Part shown: positions 35,768 through 45,600 of the stretch, piece after piece
Numbering within the stretch: position 1 is the stretch's first letter
How the letters are laid out: the number at the start of each line of letters is the position of its first letter
Source of the DNA: Embleya scabrispora
GTDB taxonomy: Bacteria > Actinomycetota > Actinomycetes > Streptomycetales > Streptomycetaceae
Direction of reading: 5' to 3'
Assembly (NCBI RefSeq): GCF_002024165.1
Contig: NZ_MWQN01000001.1
Location: 1,178,001-1,242,000 of the forward strand
Length of the DNA stretch: 64,000 bases
Position numbers and translations under genes: made by a program
Notes under the pieces: model-generated
What the model was told of the DNA's origin: nothing
Seen by the model: only the letters and a program-made list of their open reading frames with translations
The model's database searches: none

Positions 35768-37104
35768 GCGGGCCTCCAGGGCGGGTTCGGTGCCTCCGCA
35801 CGTCCGGCCAACTGCATCGCGCGGCCGTGCGTACGCTTCAACTCCCCTTCACCGGACCGGGTCAGCGGTGCCAGTTCGATCGCCTCGACCGCCACACCGG
35901 TGCCGGCCCGGTCGGTGACGAACAGCAGCAGCAGGCGAGGGAAACACGCCCGCAACTCGCGTACCAGCGTCACGTCCGGCGGGTGCCGGATGACCACCAC
36001 GACCGGCCCGGTCTCCAGGCCGTGCGCGTCGAGTACGTCGCGGAAACCCGCCTCGCCAGCCAACTCCGGGTCGTCGTAGCCGTCGTAGCCCAGATACCCG
36101 GCCACCGCGTCCCGGATCGCGGCGACCAGGTCCGCCGCCATCCGCGCCCCGGCGGGCACCGCGACCTCCAGGTGCGGCCAGGGACGCGGACGGCCGCTGG
36201 CGCGCAGCAGGTAGGCCCGGAGGGTACCGTCCCGGGTCGCCGCCAACACCGCGACCCGCCCGTCGGCACCGGCCCCCAGCTCGCCCAGCTGCGCGGCGGC
36301 GATCGCCGGGACCCGGGCGTACACCACACTCAGCTCGGCCACCGTGTACGCGGGATCCGGCCGCAGCACCGGCAGCACCTCGCCCAACGCCCGCACCAGC
36401 GGGTCCGGTCGCGGCGGCGGCACCGGGACGCGCTCGGTCAGCAGCGCCTCGCTCAACCGCTCGCGCAGCACCTCGCGATCCAACGAGCCGCACACCTGCA
36501 ACACGTCCGCCGCGGCCCGCAGTCGGTCCTCGTAGGCACCGTCCAGGGCGGTGGTGACCGCGTATCGGGTGGGCGAGGAACGGTCGAGATGCCACAGCCG
36601 GACCTGGTCGAGGTCGGCGCACAACTTGGCGGGCAGGCGGCCCGCGGTGATCTCGTCGTCGGCCCAGTCGCACATGTCCACCTCGCCCAGGTGGATCGCC
36701 TTGAGCGCGCTCGTCGGCAGGTCCGCGCGCCGAACGTCCGGCAACTTCAGTGCGATGAACCGGTATCGGGCGTCGACCCGCCGCCGACCGTCCGCGATGC
36801 CGGCCTCGTAGCCGACGTTCGCCGACTCCATCGCGTGTTGCGACAGCAGCAGCACGGTCGCCTGACTGCCGTGCAGTTCCAGGGCGATCTCCTGCTGCCA
36901 CGCGTCGCCGCTGCGCAGGAAATCCTTGTCGTACACGGCCTCGAAGCCCTCGGCCGCCAACCGCGCGACCAGCGCCTCGCGCGCGTCCAGGCAGCGACAG
37001 CAGACCGCGTCGGGCTTGGCGCGCGTGCTGTGGCTGACGAAGATCCGGGGCCGCGGCGGCCCCGGAGACGCGCCGTGCGGATCGGGGACACGCCGGATGG
37101 TCAC
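35764..37104 (-). CDS. TIR-domain protein (probable effector)
   Basis: 446 aa. The TIR domain spans about 19-160: box 1 RIFVSHSTRAK, box 2-like DKDFLRSGDAWQQEI, and the helix with the putative catalytic Glu100 in SANVGYEAGIA. TIR domains in bacterial defence usually degrade NAD+ or make cyclic ADP-ribose. The remaining ~285 residues are an unrecognised alpha/beta region (LRAYLLRASGRPRPWPHLEV; GPVVVVIRHPPDVTLV) that could be a sensor. Starts and stops overlap both neighbours by 4 bp. Confidence 0.82.
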   Translation of the reverse strand: MTIRRVPDPHGASPGPPRPRIFVSHSTRAKPDAVCCRCLDAREALVARLAAEGFEAVYDKDFLRSGDAWQQEIALELHGSQATVLLLSQHAMESANVGYEAGIADGRRRVDARYRFIALKLPDVRRADLPTSALKAIHLGEVDMCDWADDEITAGRLPAKLCADLDQVRLWHLDRSSPTRYAVTTALDGAYEDRLRAAADVLQVCGSLDREVLRERLSEALLTERVPVPPPRPDPLVRALGEVLPVLRPDPAYTVAELSVVYARVPAIAAAQLGELGAGADGRVAVLAATRDGTLRAYLLRASGRPRPWPHLEVAVPAGARMAADLVAAIRDAVAGYLGYDGYDDPELAGEAGFRDVLDAHGLETGPVVVVIRHPPDVTLVRELRACFPRLLLLFVTDRAGTGVAVEAIELAPLTRSGEGELKRTHGRAMQLAGRAEAPNPPWRPA

Positions 37105-39986
37105 GAGCCGCTCGCATACAGCTCGTCGGGGCCGAGCAGGCGGAACCACCGGTATTCGCAAGGGTCCAGAACGAGCATCGCGGGCGATCCCGCACGGATG
37201 TCCAGAATTTGCGGCCTCCGCGTGTCCAGGAGCTCCACCAGGGTGCCCTGCGGCGTGCCGGGCGTGGTCAGCGCGACGGCCCGGCGGATGTCGCCGAGGT
37301 TGGCCGCGCAGAGCACCACTTCGTCCTCGTGACGGCGCAGGAGCACGACGACGTCCTCGTGCAGGGAGGGCAATCGTGTGGCCGTGCCCCGGGCGAGCGC
37401 CGGCTCGTCGCGATGCGCGCGCAACATCGCGGCCAGCCGAGCGTTCGTCGGGCCGGACGGCAGCGTGGCGACGGCGCGAAGTCCGGGACGGGCGAGCAGG
37501 ATCGACGCGCATGCCCAGGTGAGCGGTGCGGCGTCCTCGGTCAGGACGGACAGGGACACGCTTCGGCCCAGGGCCCCTTCGTAAGGCGCGATGGAGCGCA
37601 TGCGGACCTCCTCCTCCGAGGGGTCCAGGATCAACGAGGCCTGGGGAACCCGAATCCCCCGGCCGCCCTGCGGGGGTGGACTCCTGGTCATCGCAGGCGG
37701 GAATCCGTCGTTCTCGTTCCACCCGGTGGGGCCGTTCGGCAGGTCACAGTCGAGCACCAGGAGCCGCCCCGGGTACTCGTCCACCGAATCGCGGAGGATT
37801 CCCAGCAGTTCGTTCCCCTCCGCAACCGGCGGAGCACCCCGCTCCACCACACTCCACCAGTACCGAGACCGCACGATCCGGATACCGAAGGCGCCCGCGG
37901 CCAGCAACGCGCGGCAATACCGGAGCACATTCGCCGCGTCGATCTCTCCCCTGACGCGCGCCACATGCTCCGTGGGAACATCCACCAGCACCCGCATGCC
38001 GGCGGCGCCGGCCGCGCGCATCCACACCCACACCTCGGCGTCGGGCCTGCCGTCGGCCGCGGCGATCGCCTCGGCCCGGAACGGCAGACACGCACAACCG
38101 ATCCCGTAGCGACGAAGCCGGGCGAAGTCGGCTGCTCCCGGGCCGAGGGGCATCGTCGCGATGAGGGCGTCCGCCACCCGATCGGTCGACGTCTCGTCCC
38201 TGCGCCGCGGGGTGACCAGGACGGATCGACCGTCTTGGGTGCGCAGTTCGACCGGGCCGCCCCGGCCGACGACGGTGAACGTCGAGTAATCCTTCGGCGA
38301 CACGCGCAACGGGCTGAACGGCAGCGGCACTTCGTCGGGCGGCTGGATCGGCAGGTCCCCCTCCCACCGCAACATCCGTCCGTCGGCGTCCACCGCCAGC
38401 GACGTGTGGCCGACGATCGCGAGCGAGGTGAGGTCGGCCCGAAGGGCCTCGCCCTCGACGGTCTGGGCGGGCCCCGAACTCGGCACGCGCACGAGCCGCG
38501 GGCCGGTCTGGGCCAGGACCAACGCACCGCCCGGCGCGCCGCCGGCGATCGCGGTGATCGGTCGTGGCTCGAAGCGCGAGTCGAAGCGTGTTCGCGCGCC
38601 CGTGGAGAGGTGAACGATCTCCACCTCGCCGCGGGCGGACACGATCAGCACCTCCTCGTGCCCGTGGCCGGCCTGGATCCGGGTGCCGGCCTCGGCAGTC
38701 CTGGACAGCTGCATCTCCAGGTCGGAGCGTGCTCCGAACGGGGTCGCCCAGACCCCGCGTTCACTCACGACGATCACGCGAAAGCCCACGATCGCCACCG
38801 CCCGGATCTTGCCCGGACGCAGTCGGCGTGCCCTCGAGAGCGACGTCTGCTCCACCACGATCACCTCGTCGCCCACCCTGAGCAGCACGATTCCCGAAGT
38901 GCCGTCCAGGTCCGACAACTCGGCGGCTTCCGCCAGCCGCTCGGTCGACCACACCTCGCCACGGAAGGAGCGCAGCAGTTCGGTCCCGCCCTCCGTCGGC
39001 CGCACCGCCGCTCGCAGGTCGCCGTCCGCCAGCGCCGCCGTGGCCCCGAACACGGTCCGGGTACGCAGCAACAGCCGCCGCTCGGTCGGAAGCTTGGACC
39101 CGGCCCGCCGCGCGGCCAGGTCCGCGAACACCACGATCGGCACGTGCACCGACTCGCCGGCCGCCAGCTCCACCGCGTATCCGCCCGAAGCCGGTTCGCC
39201 CGGTGCGGCCAGTTCCACCCGCACCCGTAGCCCACCCGGTACTTCGAGCACCCGATCACCGGGCTCCGGCGGTCGACTCAGCGTGAGCCCGTCCTCGTCG
39301 CACCGCACCCCCAACCGCACCCCTCGGCGTACCGTCGCACCGAAACCCGACGGTGTGCCCGTGCGCGTCGGGGGCTCGACACGCAACCGGGCCGCGGCCG
39401 AGTCGACCAACGTGCGGGCCGGCGCGCTGGTTTCGAGGACGCCCGGCAGTCGCGGCAGGAAGTGCACGAGCCAGCGGGCCAGATCATCGCCCGTCGTGCC
39501 GTCCGGCATGAGCGCGTACCGAAAGGCCGTCAGGTCCGGTTCGATGTCGCGAGGGTGGGCGCCCATCACCTCCGCCACCGCCAATCTGGTGTATCGCCGC
39601 ACCAGTTCGGGCGCCCGCTCCTGCATGTGCTCCGTGAGCCGAAGCACGCGCGCCCATCGGCGGGCGTCGAGCGCCAGCCGGGTACGCAACACGGCCGCGA
39701 CGTCCGGTGCCAGGACCAGGGCGTTCGGATCGGCCGACTCGACGAGCGGGGAGAACCACAGGTCCGCCTCCAGGCTCGCCGTGCTGTCGGGGACGAACTC
39801 GATCCGGGCACGTCGTACGAACACCGGTGCGGCACAGGGTGCCAGACACAACGCCTGGGCCAGCAGCGGCAACGCCGGTTGGCGCTCGGCCACGGTGCGC
39901 AGCAACTCCTCGGCGCCGAAGGGCTCGTCGGCGGCGTCCGCCCAGCCGCCCCGCACCGGATCGGGCCGGTCCCACCCCGCCGTCAC
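37101..39986 (-). CDS. Large third component of the MoxR-vWA system: helical N-terminus, propeller-like middle, degenerate GH13-like C-terminus
   Basis: 961 aa. Residues 1-210 are helical (LLRTVAERQPALPLLAQALCL; TRLALDARRWARVLRLTEHM). About 360-600 has repeated short beta strands with Val-x-Ile patterns and could be a propeller. From about 620 it resembles GH13 trehalose synthase/amylase: VLVDVPTEHV (region I-like), AGAFGIRIV (region II without the nucleophile Asp), RLLVLDCDL (region III-like) and an ANLGDIRRAVALTTPG C-terminal sheet with a DEPALARG lead-in. Catalytic residues appear lost. GTG 39986 overlaps the vWA stop. Possibly the target sensor of the operon. Confidence 0.65.
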   Translation of the reverse strand: MTAGWDRPDPVRGGWADAADEPFGAEELLRTVAERQPALPLLAQALCLAPCAAPVFVRRARIEFVPDSTASLEADLWFSPLVESADPNALVLAPDVAAVLRTRLALDARRWARVLRLTEHMQERAPELVRRYTRLAVAEVMGAHPRDIEPDLTAFRYALMPDGTTGDDLARWLVHFLPRLPGVLETSAPARTLVDSAAARLRVEPPTRTGTPSGFGATVRRGVRLGVRCDEDGLTLSRPPEPGDRVLEVPGGLRVRVELAAPGEPASGGYAVELAAGESVHVPIVVFADLAARRAGSKLPTERRLLLRTRTVFGATAALADGDLRAAVRPTEGGTELLRSFRGEVWSTERLAEAAELSDLDGTSGIVLLRVGDEVIVVEQTSLSRARRLRPGKIRAVAIVGFRVIVVSERGVWATPFGARSDLEMQLSRTAEAGTRIQAGHGHEEVLIVSARGEVEIVHLSTGARTRFDSRFEPRPITAIAGGAPGGALVLAQTGPRLVRVPSSGPAQTVEGEALRADLTSLAIVGHTSLAVDADGRMLRWEGDLPIQPPDEVPLPFSPLRVSPKDYSTFTVVGRGGPVELRTQDGRSVLVTPRRRDETSTDRVADALIATMPLGPGAADFARLRRYGIGCACLPFRAEAIAAADGRPDAEVWVWMRAAGAAGMRVLVDVPTEHVARVRGEIDAANVLRYCRALLAAGAFGIRIVRSRYWWSVVERGAPPVAEGNELLGILRDSVDEYPGRLLVLDCDLPNGPTGWNENDGFPPAMTRSPPPQGGRGIRVPQASLILDPSEEEVRMRSIAPYEGALGRSVSLSVLTEDAAPLTWACASILLARPGLRAVATLPSGPTNARLAAMLRAHRDEPALARGTATRLPSLHEDVVVLLRRHEDEVVLCAANLGDIRRAVALTTPGTPQGTLVELLDTRRPQILDIRAGSPAMLVLDPCEYRWFRLLGPDELYASGS

Positions 39987-40969
39987 CGCCGCACCTCCCC
40001 CCGCACCCGCCGGGTCTCCCGTCGGGCCGAGCGGATCGAGGTTCGCCGGTCCAGCGGCACCAGCGACACCCGCTGCCGCAACGACCACGGATGTGCCCGC
40101 GCCGGGTACGGCGTCACACAGACCACCGGGCAACCGGCCCGGCGCACCGCGTCGATCCAGTCCCCCCACTCGACGGGGCCCGCCGCCGCGTCCCCGCTGA
40201 ACGGCAGCCTCCGCAACCCCAGGTCCGAGATCAGCACCACCGGCGTTCCCGCCGCCGGCGGTCGGTAGGCCGCACGTTCACGCCGCCCGACCCACCGCAC
40301 ACCCCGCGCGGGTGTGCCCCAAAAGCGCAGTACCTCGACCCGGTCCCGACCGACCACGCCGGCGGCCAACTCGCGCAACCAGCGCTGATCGGCCCGAAAC
40401 GGCATCATGGACTCGCCCGTGTCCAAGAGGAGTTGTACGCCCTGGCGGGTGGTCGGCCGGGCCCGCCGGGGGAGTTCGCGCAGGAAGGATCGAGCCGCCA
40501 CCCGCCGGACGAGGGCCCGCTCGTCCACGGAACGACCGACCACGTCCGTCGAGCCGACCGCGAACATCACACCCGGCGCCCAACGGCCCACCCACGGCGG
40601 CTCCGGAGGACCGGGGCGCTCGTCCGTGCCCGCTTCGAGCAGGCGATCCACCTCGCCGGGCAGCGCCTCCCCCGGCGCGGCCGGCTCGATCGCCTCGTTC
40701 GACGCGTGGGGGCCGCGCAGCACCAACAAGGAGCAACCGGCGTCGGGCACACCCGGCATCGGGACGATCTCCCCCGGAGCCGGCGGCCCGGCCGGTTCGT
40801 CGGCCGACAACGCCTCGTCGAGGCCGTCCGCCGATTCCGGCGCGTCCGCGTCCCCGGCGATGCCGAGCATGCGGGCGATCTCGGCCGCCGTGTCCGCGTC
40901 GGTCACGTCGAGCGCGACGATCGCCCGGACCAGGTCGCCCAGATAAATCCGCCCCCGTGCGGTACTCAC
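39983..40969 (-). CDS. vWA-domain protein (SAV_2336-like), partner of the MoxR ATPase
   Basis: 328 aa. A short N-terminal helical region (DLVRAIVALDVTDADTAAEIARMLG) and a variable Pro/Glu linker precede a von Willebrand A-like domain from about 170. The MIDAS loop reads LLLDTGESM, D-x-G-x-S instead of D-x-S-x-S, so metal binding may be changed. VVLISDLGL (around 255) is the second strand of the fold. MoxR ATPases commonly work with a vWA adaptor. The layout recalls Streptomyces SAV_2336-type proteins. Overlaps both neighbours by 4 bp. Confidence 0.72.
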   Translation of the reverse strand: MSTARGRIYLGDLVRAIVALDVTDADTAAEIARMLGIAGDADAPESADGLDEALSADEPAGPPAPGEIVPMPGVPDAGCSLLVLRGPHASNEAIEPAAPGEALPGEVDRLLEAGTDERPGPPEPPWVGRWAPGVMFAVGSTDVVGRSVDERALVRRVAARSFLRELPRRARPTTRQGVQLLLDTGESMMPFRADQRWLRELAAGVVGRDRVEVLRFWGTPARGVRWVGRRERAAYRPPAAGTPVVLISDLGLRRLPFSGDAAAGPVEWGDWIDAVRRAGCPVVCVTPYPARAHPWSLRQRVSLVPLDRRTSIRSARRETRRVRGEVRR

Positions 40970-41892
40970 CCGTGCAGCCTCGCGCTCCCTCGGCCCTTGT
41001 CCAGGGCGACCTCCAGGACCAGGTCCCAGGTACGGCTCCCGGGCTCGACGCCGAGTTCGTGGCAGGCCCGCAGGGTGTCCAGGAACTCGGCCGTGCTGGG
41101 CCCCGCGGCCCACTCGGACTCGGCGGCGACCTTCAGCAGGTGCTCCGCCACCCGATCCGCCGTCGACTCGTCGTAGTCGGCGCCGAGATGGCCGCGGGCC
41201 ACGTTCAACAGGTGCTCCTTGTCCGGGGCTTCCAGTGACAGCACGATGCAGCGACGGACGAACGGCGCGGGCAACTCCCGTTCGTTGTTGCTGGTGATCA
41301 CCACCAGTGGCTCGACACCCGCACGCGCGCTCACCTCCTCGCCGTCCGGTCCGGGGAAGCTCAGCGTGTCCAGCGGTACGAGCAGGCTGTTCGGCAGGTC
41401 GGGATCGGCCTTGTCGATCTCGTCGATCAGCACCACGGATCCGGGCGGAGGCCCGCTGTCCCGGCCGGCCCCGGGTGCCGCCGGCTTCCCGTCCCGTGCC
41501 GGCGGAGTCCGGTAGGGGTCGAACGCCTTCCACAGCACCCCGGACGCGCAGTAGGCGCCGATCGTGGGCGCGACCTCGCGGGTCTGTGCGTCGTTGAGCC
41601 GGCGCATCGCGTCGAAGCGCCAGAGCAGGTCCTCGGGTTCGGTCCGCGCGGTGATCACCTCGGTGTGGCACAGTCGGCCGAGGTGGCGGGCGACGATCGG
41701 CGCGAGCGTGGACTTGCCGGACCCGGGCGGGCCGAACACCAGGAGCGGTCGCCGGGTCGCGAGCGCGACGTTCACGGCGAGCACGATCCGCTCGTCGTCG
41801 AACACGTATACCCCGTCGTCCGGGACCGCGCCGGCACCCGCGAACTCCGGGCCGGGCGCGGGGGGAAGCTCGCGGGAGGGGTCGAACGCCAT
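40966..41892 (-). CDS. MoxR-type AAA+ ATPase, first gene of the conflict operon
   Basis: 308 aa. Walker A GPPGSGKST (54-62), Walker B VVLIDEIDKA (153-162), sensor 1 VVITSNNERELP and the arginine-finger region PAPFVRRC. The insert between Walker A and B (TARTEPEDLLWRFDAMRRL) is typical of MoxR/RavA-like proteins. An unusually polar Pro/Gly-rich loop precedes Walker B. ATG 41892 was chosen over GTG 41904 because GGACAGG is better spaced. It would power remodelling of the vWA and effector proteins. Confidence 0.88.
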   Translation of the reverse strand: MAFDPSRELPPAPGPEFAGAGAVPDDGVYVFDDERIVLAVNVALATRRPLLVFGPPGSGKSTLAPIVARHLGRLCHTEVITARTEPEDLLWRFDAMRRLNDAQTREVAPTIGAYCASGVLWKAFDPYRTPPARDGKPAAPGAGRDSGPPPGSVVLIDEIDKADPDLPNSLLVPLDTLSFPGPDGEEVSARAGVEPLVVITSNNERELPAPFVRRCIVLSLEAPDKEHLLNVARGHLGADYDESTADRVAEHLLKVAAESEWAAGPSTAEFLDTLRACHELGVEPGSRTWDLVLEVALDKGRGSARLHG

Positions 41893-42049
41893 GGCTGTGG
41901 GCACCTGTCCAGTGTGCCGTCCGGCCCGGCGCCCGGGTGGGGATTCCGGCACAAGCGGGCCCGTCCGGGCCCGATTCGATCCGGGTTCGGTCACCGGTTC
42001 GCCTCCGTCCGGTGCCGGGCCGGTCGCCGGTCTGACAGGATCCGATGCC

Positions 42050-42616
42050 GTGCGGAAATCTCCGATCCACCTCGACGCGGACACCGCGGGTGTGCTGCGG
42101 CACGACCGGGTCGCGATCGCGGCCGGGTTCGCCGCCTACGCGGCCGTGCTGGTCTGGCGGGTCGGCGCGCAGGCGGTGTTGCCCGCGCTGCTGGTCTTCG
42201 GGGTGCTCGCCGTCGCGCTCGCGGTCTGCGACATCCGCCTTCTGCGGCTGCCCGACGCACTCACCCTGCCCGGATACCCCGTGCTCGCCGCGCTGTTGCT
42301 TATCCCCTTCGACGGGGACGCGTACGGGCGCGCGTTGATCGCGATGGCGGCCGCCTACCTGGGGCATCTCGCGCTCGCCCTGGCCGGTGTGGGGGTGGGC
42401 CTGGGCGACGCGAAGGCGGCGGGCCTGGTCGGGCTGGTGGTGGGCTGGTCGTCCTGGGCGGCGCTGATCCAGGCACTGGTGCTCGCGTACGTGGCCGTCG
42501 GCCTGTTCGCGGTGGTTCTGGCGGTCACCCGGCGCGCCGGGCGCGGCAGCTCGGTGCCGTTCGGGCCGTTCCTCCTGGGCGCGGCGCTGACCGCCGTACT
42601 GGTGCACGGCGGGTGA
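42050..42616 (+). CDS. tadV: A24 prepilin peptidase, TadV/CpaA type
   Basis: 188 aa with about six membrane segments. The two catalytic aspartates of the aspartic prepilin peptidases are visible: Asp61 in VCDIRLLRLPD and Asp120 in GVGLGDAKAAG (the GxGD motif). The N-terminal methylase domain of full PilD enzymes is absent, as in Tad systems. It should cut the leader of Flp-type prepilins encoded in the Tad operon that faces it. The GTG start follows a GGATCC run; the exact start is uncertain. It is transcribed divergently from the MoxR operon (157-bp gap). Confidence 0.88.
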   Translation: MRKSPIHLDADTAGVLRHDRVAIAAGFAAYAAVLVWRVGAQAVLPALLVFGVLAVALAVCDIRLLRLPDALTLPGYPVLAALLLIPFDGDAYGRALIAMAAAYLGHLALALAGVGVGLGDAKAAGLVGLVVGWSSWAALIQALVLAYVAVGLFAVVLAVTRRAGRGSSVPFGPFLLGAALTAVLVHGG

Positions 42617-42691
42617 TGGATCGTCGCGTGGTGTGTACGCCCTGGACGCGCCGCCGGCCGGGGGGCTCGTGCCCGCCCGGCCGGGTGCGGC

Positions 42692-45600
42692 TCAGTCGTC
42701 CAGCAGGTCGCGCAGCAACTCCACGGTGAGCGGCTCCGGTTCGGCGCCGAGACCGGCCAGCAGACCGTCCAGGCGGTCCACGTAGTAGTCCAACTCCGCG
42801 CGGTCGCCCGTTATGTGCGTCGCCCGGAACATGGTCCGGTAGAGCATCTGCGACTCCGGGCACACCACCAGACCGACCGAGCAGGCCCGCTTGGCGGCCT
42901 GCGGGTCGTGGTTGTCCAGGTGGTAGTCGGCCAGCCGGGCCGCCACGTCGACGATCTCGGCGATCATCTGCTGGCGGAACGGCTCGGCCCACACGTAGCG
43001 GCGCGGGCCCACCCCGTCGAACGGCGCGTCGCGCACTATGTCCAGCGCCCGCGCGTAGTCCATCGCCACCTCGTGGCTCCCGTACAGACCGGGCGCGACC
43101 AACTCGCGGAAGCGGAACCAGTCGCAGGCGAAGCCGGGCCCGAACGCGTAGCCCTCCCCGCCGGCCGAGGCGGGCAGGTGGCTCGTGCCGTCCTGGCTCG
43201 TACCCACCCAGCGCCGCAGTTGGCTGATCGCCGAGTTGCGCGCGGTCGCGGTGACGCCCAGCGGCCAGACGGCGGCGTCGAGTTCACGCAGCGGGCGACC
43301 AGGGTGCAGGGCGATCCACGCGGCGAGTTCGGTCAGTCGGGCGCGGCGGCCGTGCTCGACCTCCTCACCGACACCGATCAGGTCGACCTGACCCAGTATC
43401 CGGATCTCCGGGTAGGTCGGCGCGAAGCCCTCGGCGGCCTGGCCGATCGCGGCCGGTGCCTCGGCCGGCAACACGGCCACCGGAGGCGCCACATCCCACG
43501 CCGAGCCGACCTCGGGCGCGTCCGCCACGGCCGGATCGGCCTCCGGCGCGACCACCGGGAACATCCCGGAGTCCTCGGCGGTCGGGGCCTCCCGCACCTG
43601 CCCGGGGGCGCCCCAGTACTCGGCGGACGGCATCTCGACGCCGCCGACCACGTCGGTCGCGCCGACCGCGCCGGACGCCGCGACCGCAGAGCCGGAGGCC
43701 GCCGGGCCCGGCTCATCCGGTGCCGGGGCGATCCGCTCGCGCCCGCGGCCCTGCATCAGGTCGACCTCGTCGTCCGGGCCCAACACGTGGACTCCGGGGG
43801 CGGCGAGCACGTCCGCACGCACGCCTCCGTGCCCGTTGGCGGCGTGCGCCGCGTAGGTCTCGTAGGTACCCTCCGGGGCGTCGGCGACGTCCCACGGCGG
43901 GGTTTGCTCACCGGTGCTGGTCCGAGCGTCGATCGGCACTGCCGTTCCCTCGTCCGGGGCCTCTGCGGCCGCCACCGGTTCGGCCGACTGCCCGGCGTCC
44001 CCGGCGGATGCGTGGGGGTGGTCCTCGGGATCGTCCACCCCTTCGAGTCCTGTGTCGTCGTGCCCGTCGTCCCCGAACGAGAACTCCGCAGGCGGGGTCG
44101 CGGGACCCGGTACGGAGACCGCCTCGGGCACGGCGGGCGCGCCGAAGACCGGCTCACCGAGCGTCGAGTCCGCGGGGTCCGGTGTCCCGAACCCCGGCGC
44201 CTCCGCCGCACGGGCCACGAACCCGGCCGACTCCGAAGCCGGTTCCTCGTGGCCCGGGGCGACGACGACCGCCTCGTCGGCGGTCGGCTCGGCGTGGGCC
44301 GACCCGGCACGGACCGATCCGTCGGCGATCGGCTCCTCGAAGGATGGCGGCACCGAAGCTTCTCCGCCATATGCCGGATGCGGATAAGGCGGTTCCGCAT
44401 AGGGCGGTTCGGCATATGACTGTTGCGCGTATGCGTCTTCCGCGGCGACCGTGGGTCCCGGTTCCCCGGCCGGCGCCGGCCCCGGGCCGGCCACGGGCAG
44501 TTCGTACTCCCGGGTCGCCGCCGAGGGCGGGCCCTCCGAGCCGTTCGCCGACTGGAACAGCTCCGGTTCGGCGGCCCGTTCGGTCTCCGCGGCCCGGTGC
44601 GCGGTGCCGCCGGATCCCGGCCCGGGGTCCTCGTGCTGGTCGTCGGGCAGCCACGGCAGCGGCAACGAGCCGGTGTCCTCCGGCGATCCGCCACCGCGCT
44701 CGATCCGCTCCGGCGGGGCCAGCGGCATGCCCGCGACGGGGAACACGGCGGCTCCCCACGAGCCGGTGTCGGAAGCCGATCCCGACCCGCCGCGACCGGC
44801 GCGGCGCGTGCTCGGCGCGGGCCGCCCGGGTGCGCCGAACACACGCTCGTCGGGCTCGGGGTCGGTGGGGTCCGGCTGGTAGTACCCGGGCGAGACCTCG
44901 AACTCGGCCGCCACGTCGGCCACCGTCGCCCCACCGCCCCGGGCCGGTCGCTCCATCCCGCCGACCGCGGACCACGCGGCGGACGACATGCTGCCGCCGC
45001 CGGCGCCCACCTGGACCGACTCCGGTTCGCGCTCCGGCCGTTGGCCGGGAATCAAGACCTCGTCGGCGGGCACGCCGTCCAGGTCCTTGGACACGGTGAA
45101 CATGCTCACCAACGCCTGGTACTGCGGGTCCTCCAGGCGCTGGACGTGTACGTCGGTGTTGATCCGACTGGGCGTCACCACGCCCGGCACGGTGGGCAGT
45201 CGGGTCACCCCGAGCCCGCTGAGCCACGGCTCCGAGTGCACCGGCGCGACGATCGCGGCGGCGGCGCGCGGGTAGGTGTTGGTCAGCCGCTGGATGTGCG
45301 GGACGTGCGCCTCGGTCAGCGGCTCCAGGGACAAGACGATCTCCGGCGGCCACGTGTCGGGGAGGATTCCCTTGGTCCGGGCCTGGCGAGGCGAGGTCAA
45401 CTTGGCGTCGTCGAGCAGCCCGACCACCTCGTCCGACCAGGTGGCCAGCCGGCTCAGCGCCTCGTCGAGCGAGTAGGCGTAGCGGAGCTGCTGCCGTCCC
45501 TCGCGTTCCACGTCGCGCAGTTCACGACCGAAGCCGACCACCGTCACACACAGGTCGTCGCTCCACACGTTGGAGAGCAGCTCGACGGCGAGCGCGCGCA

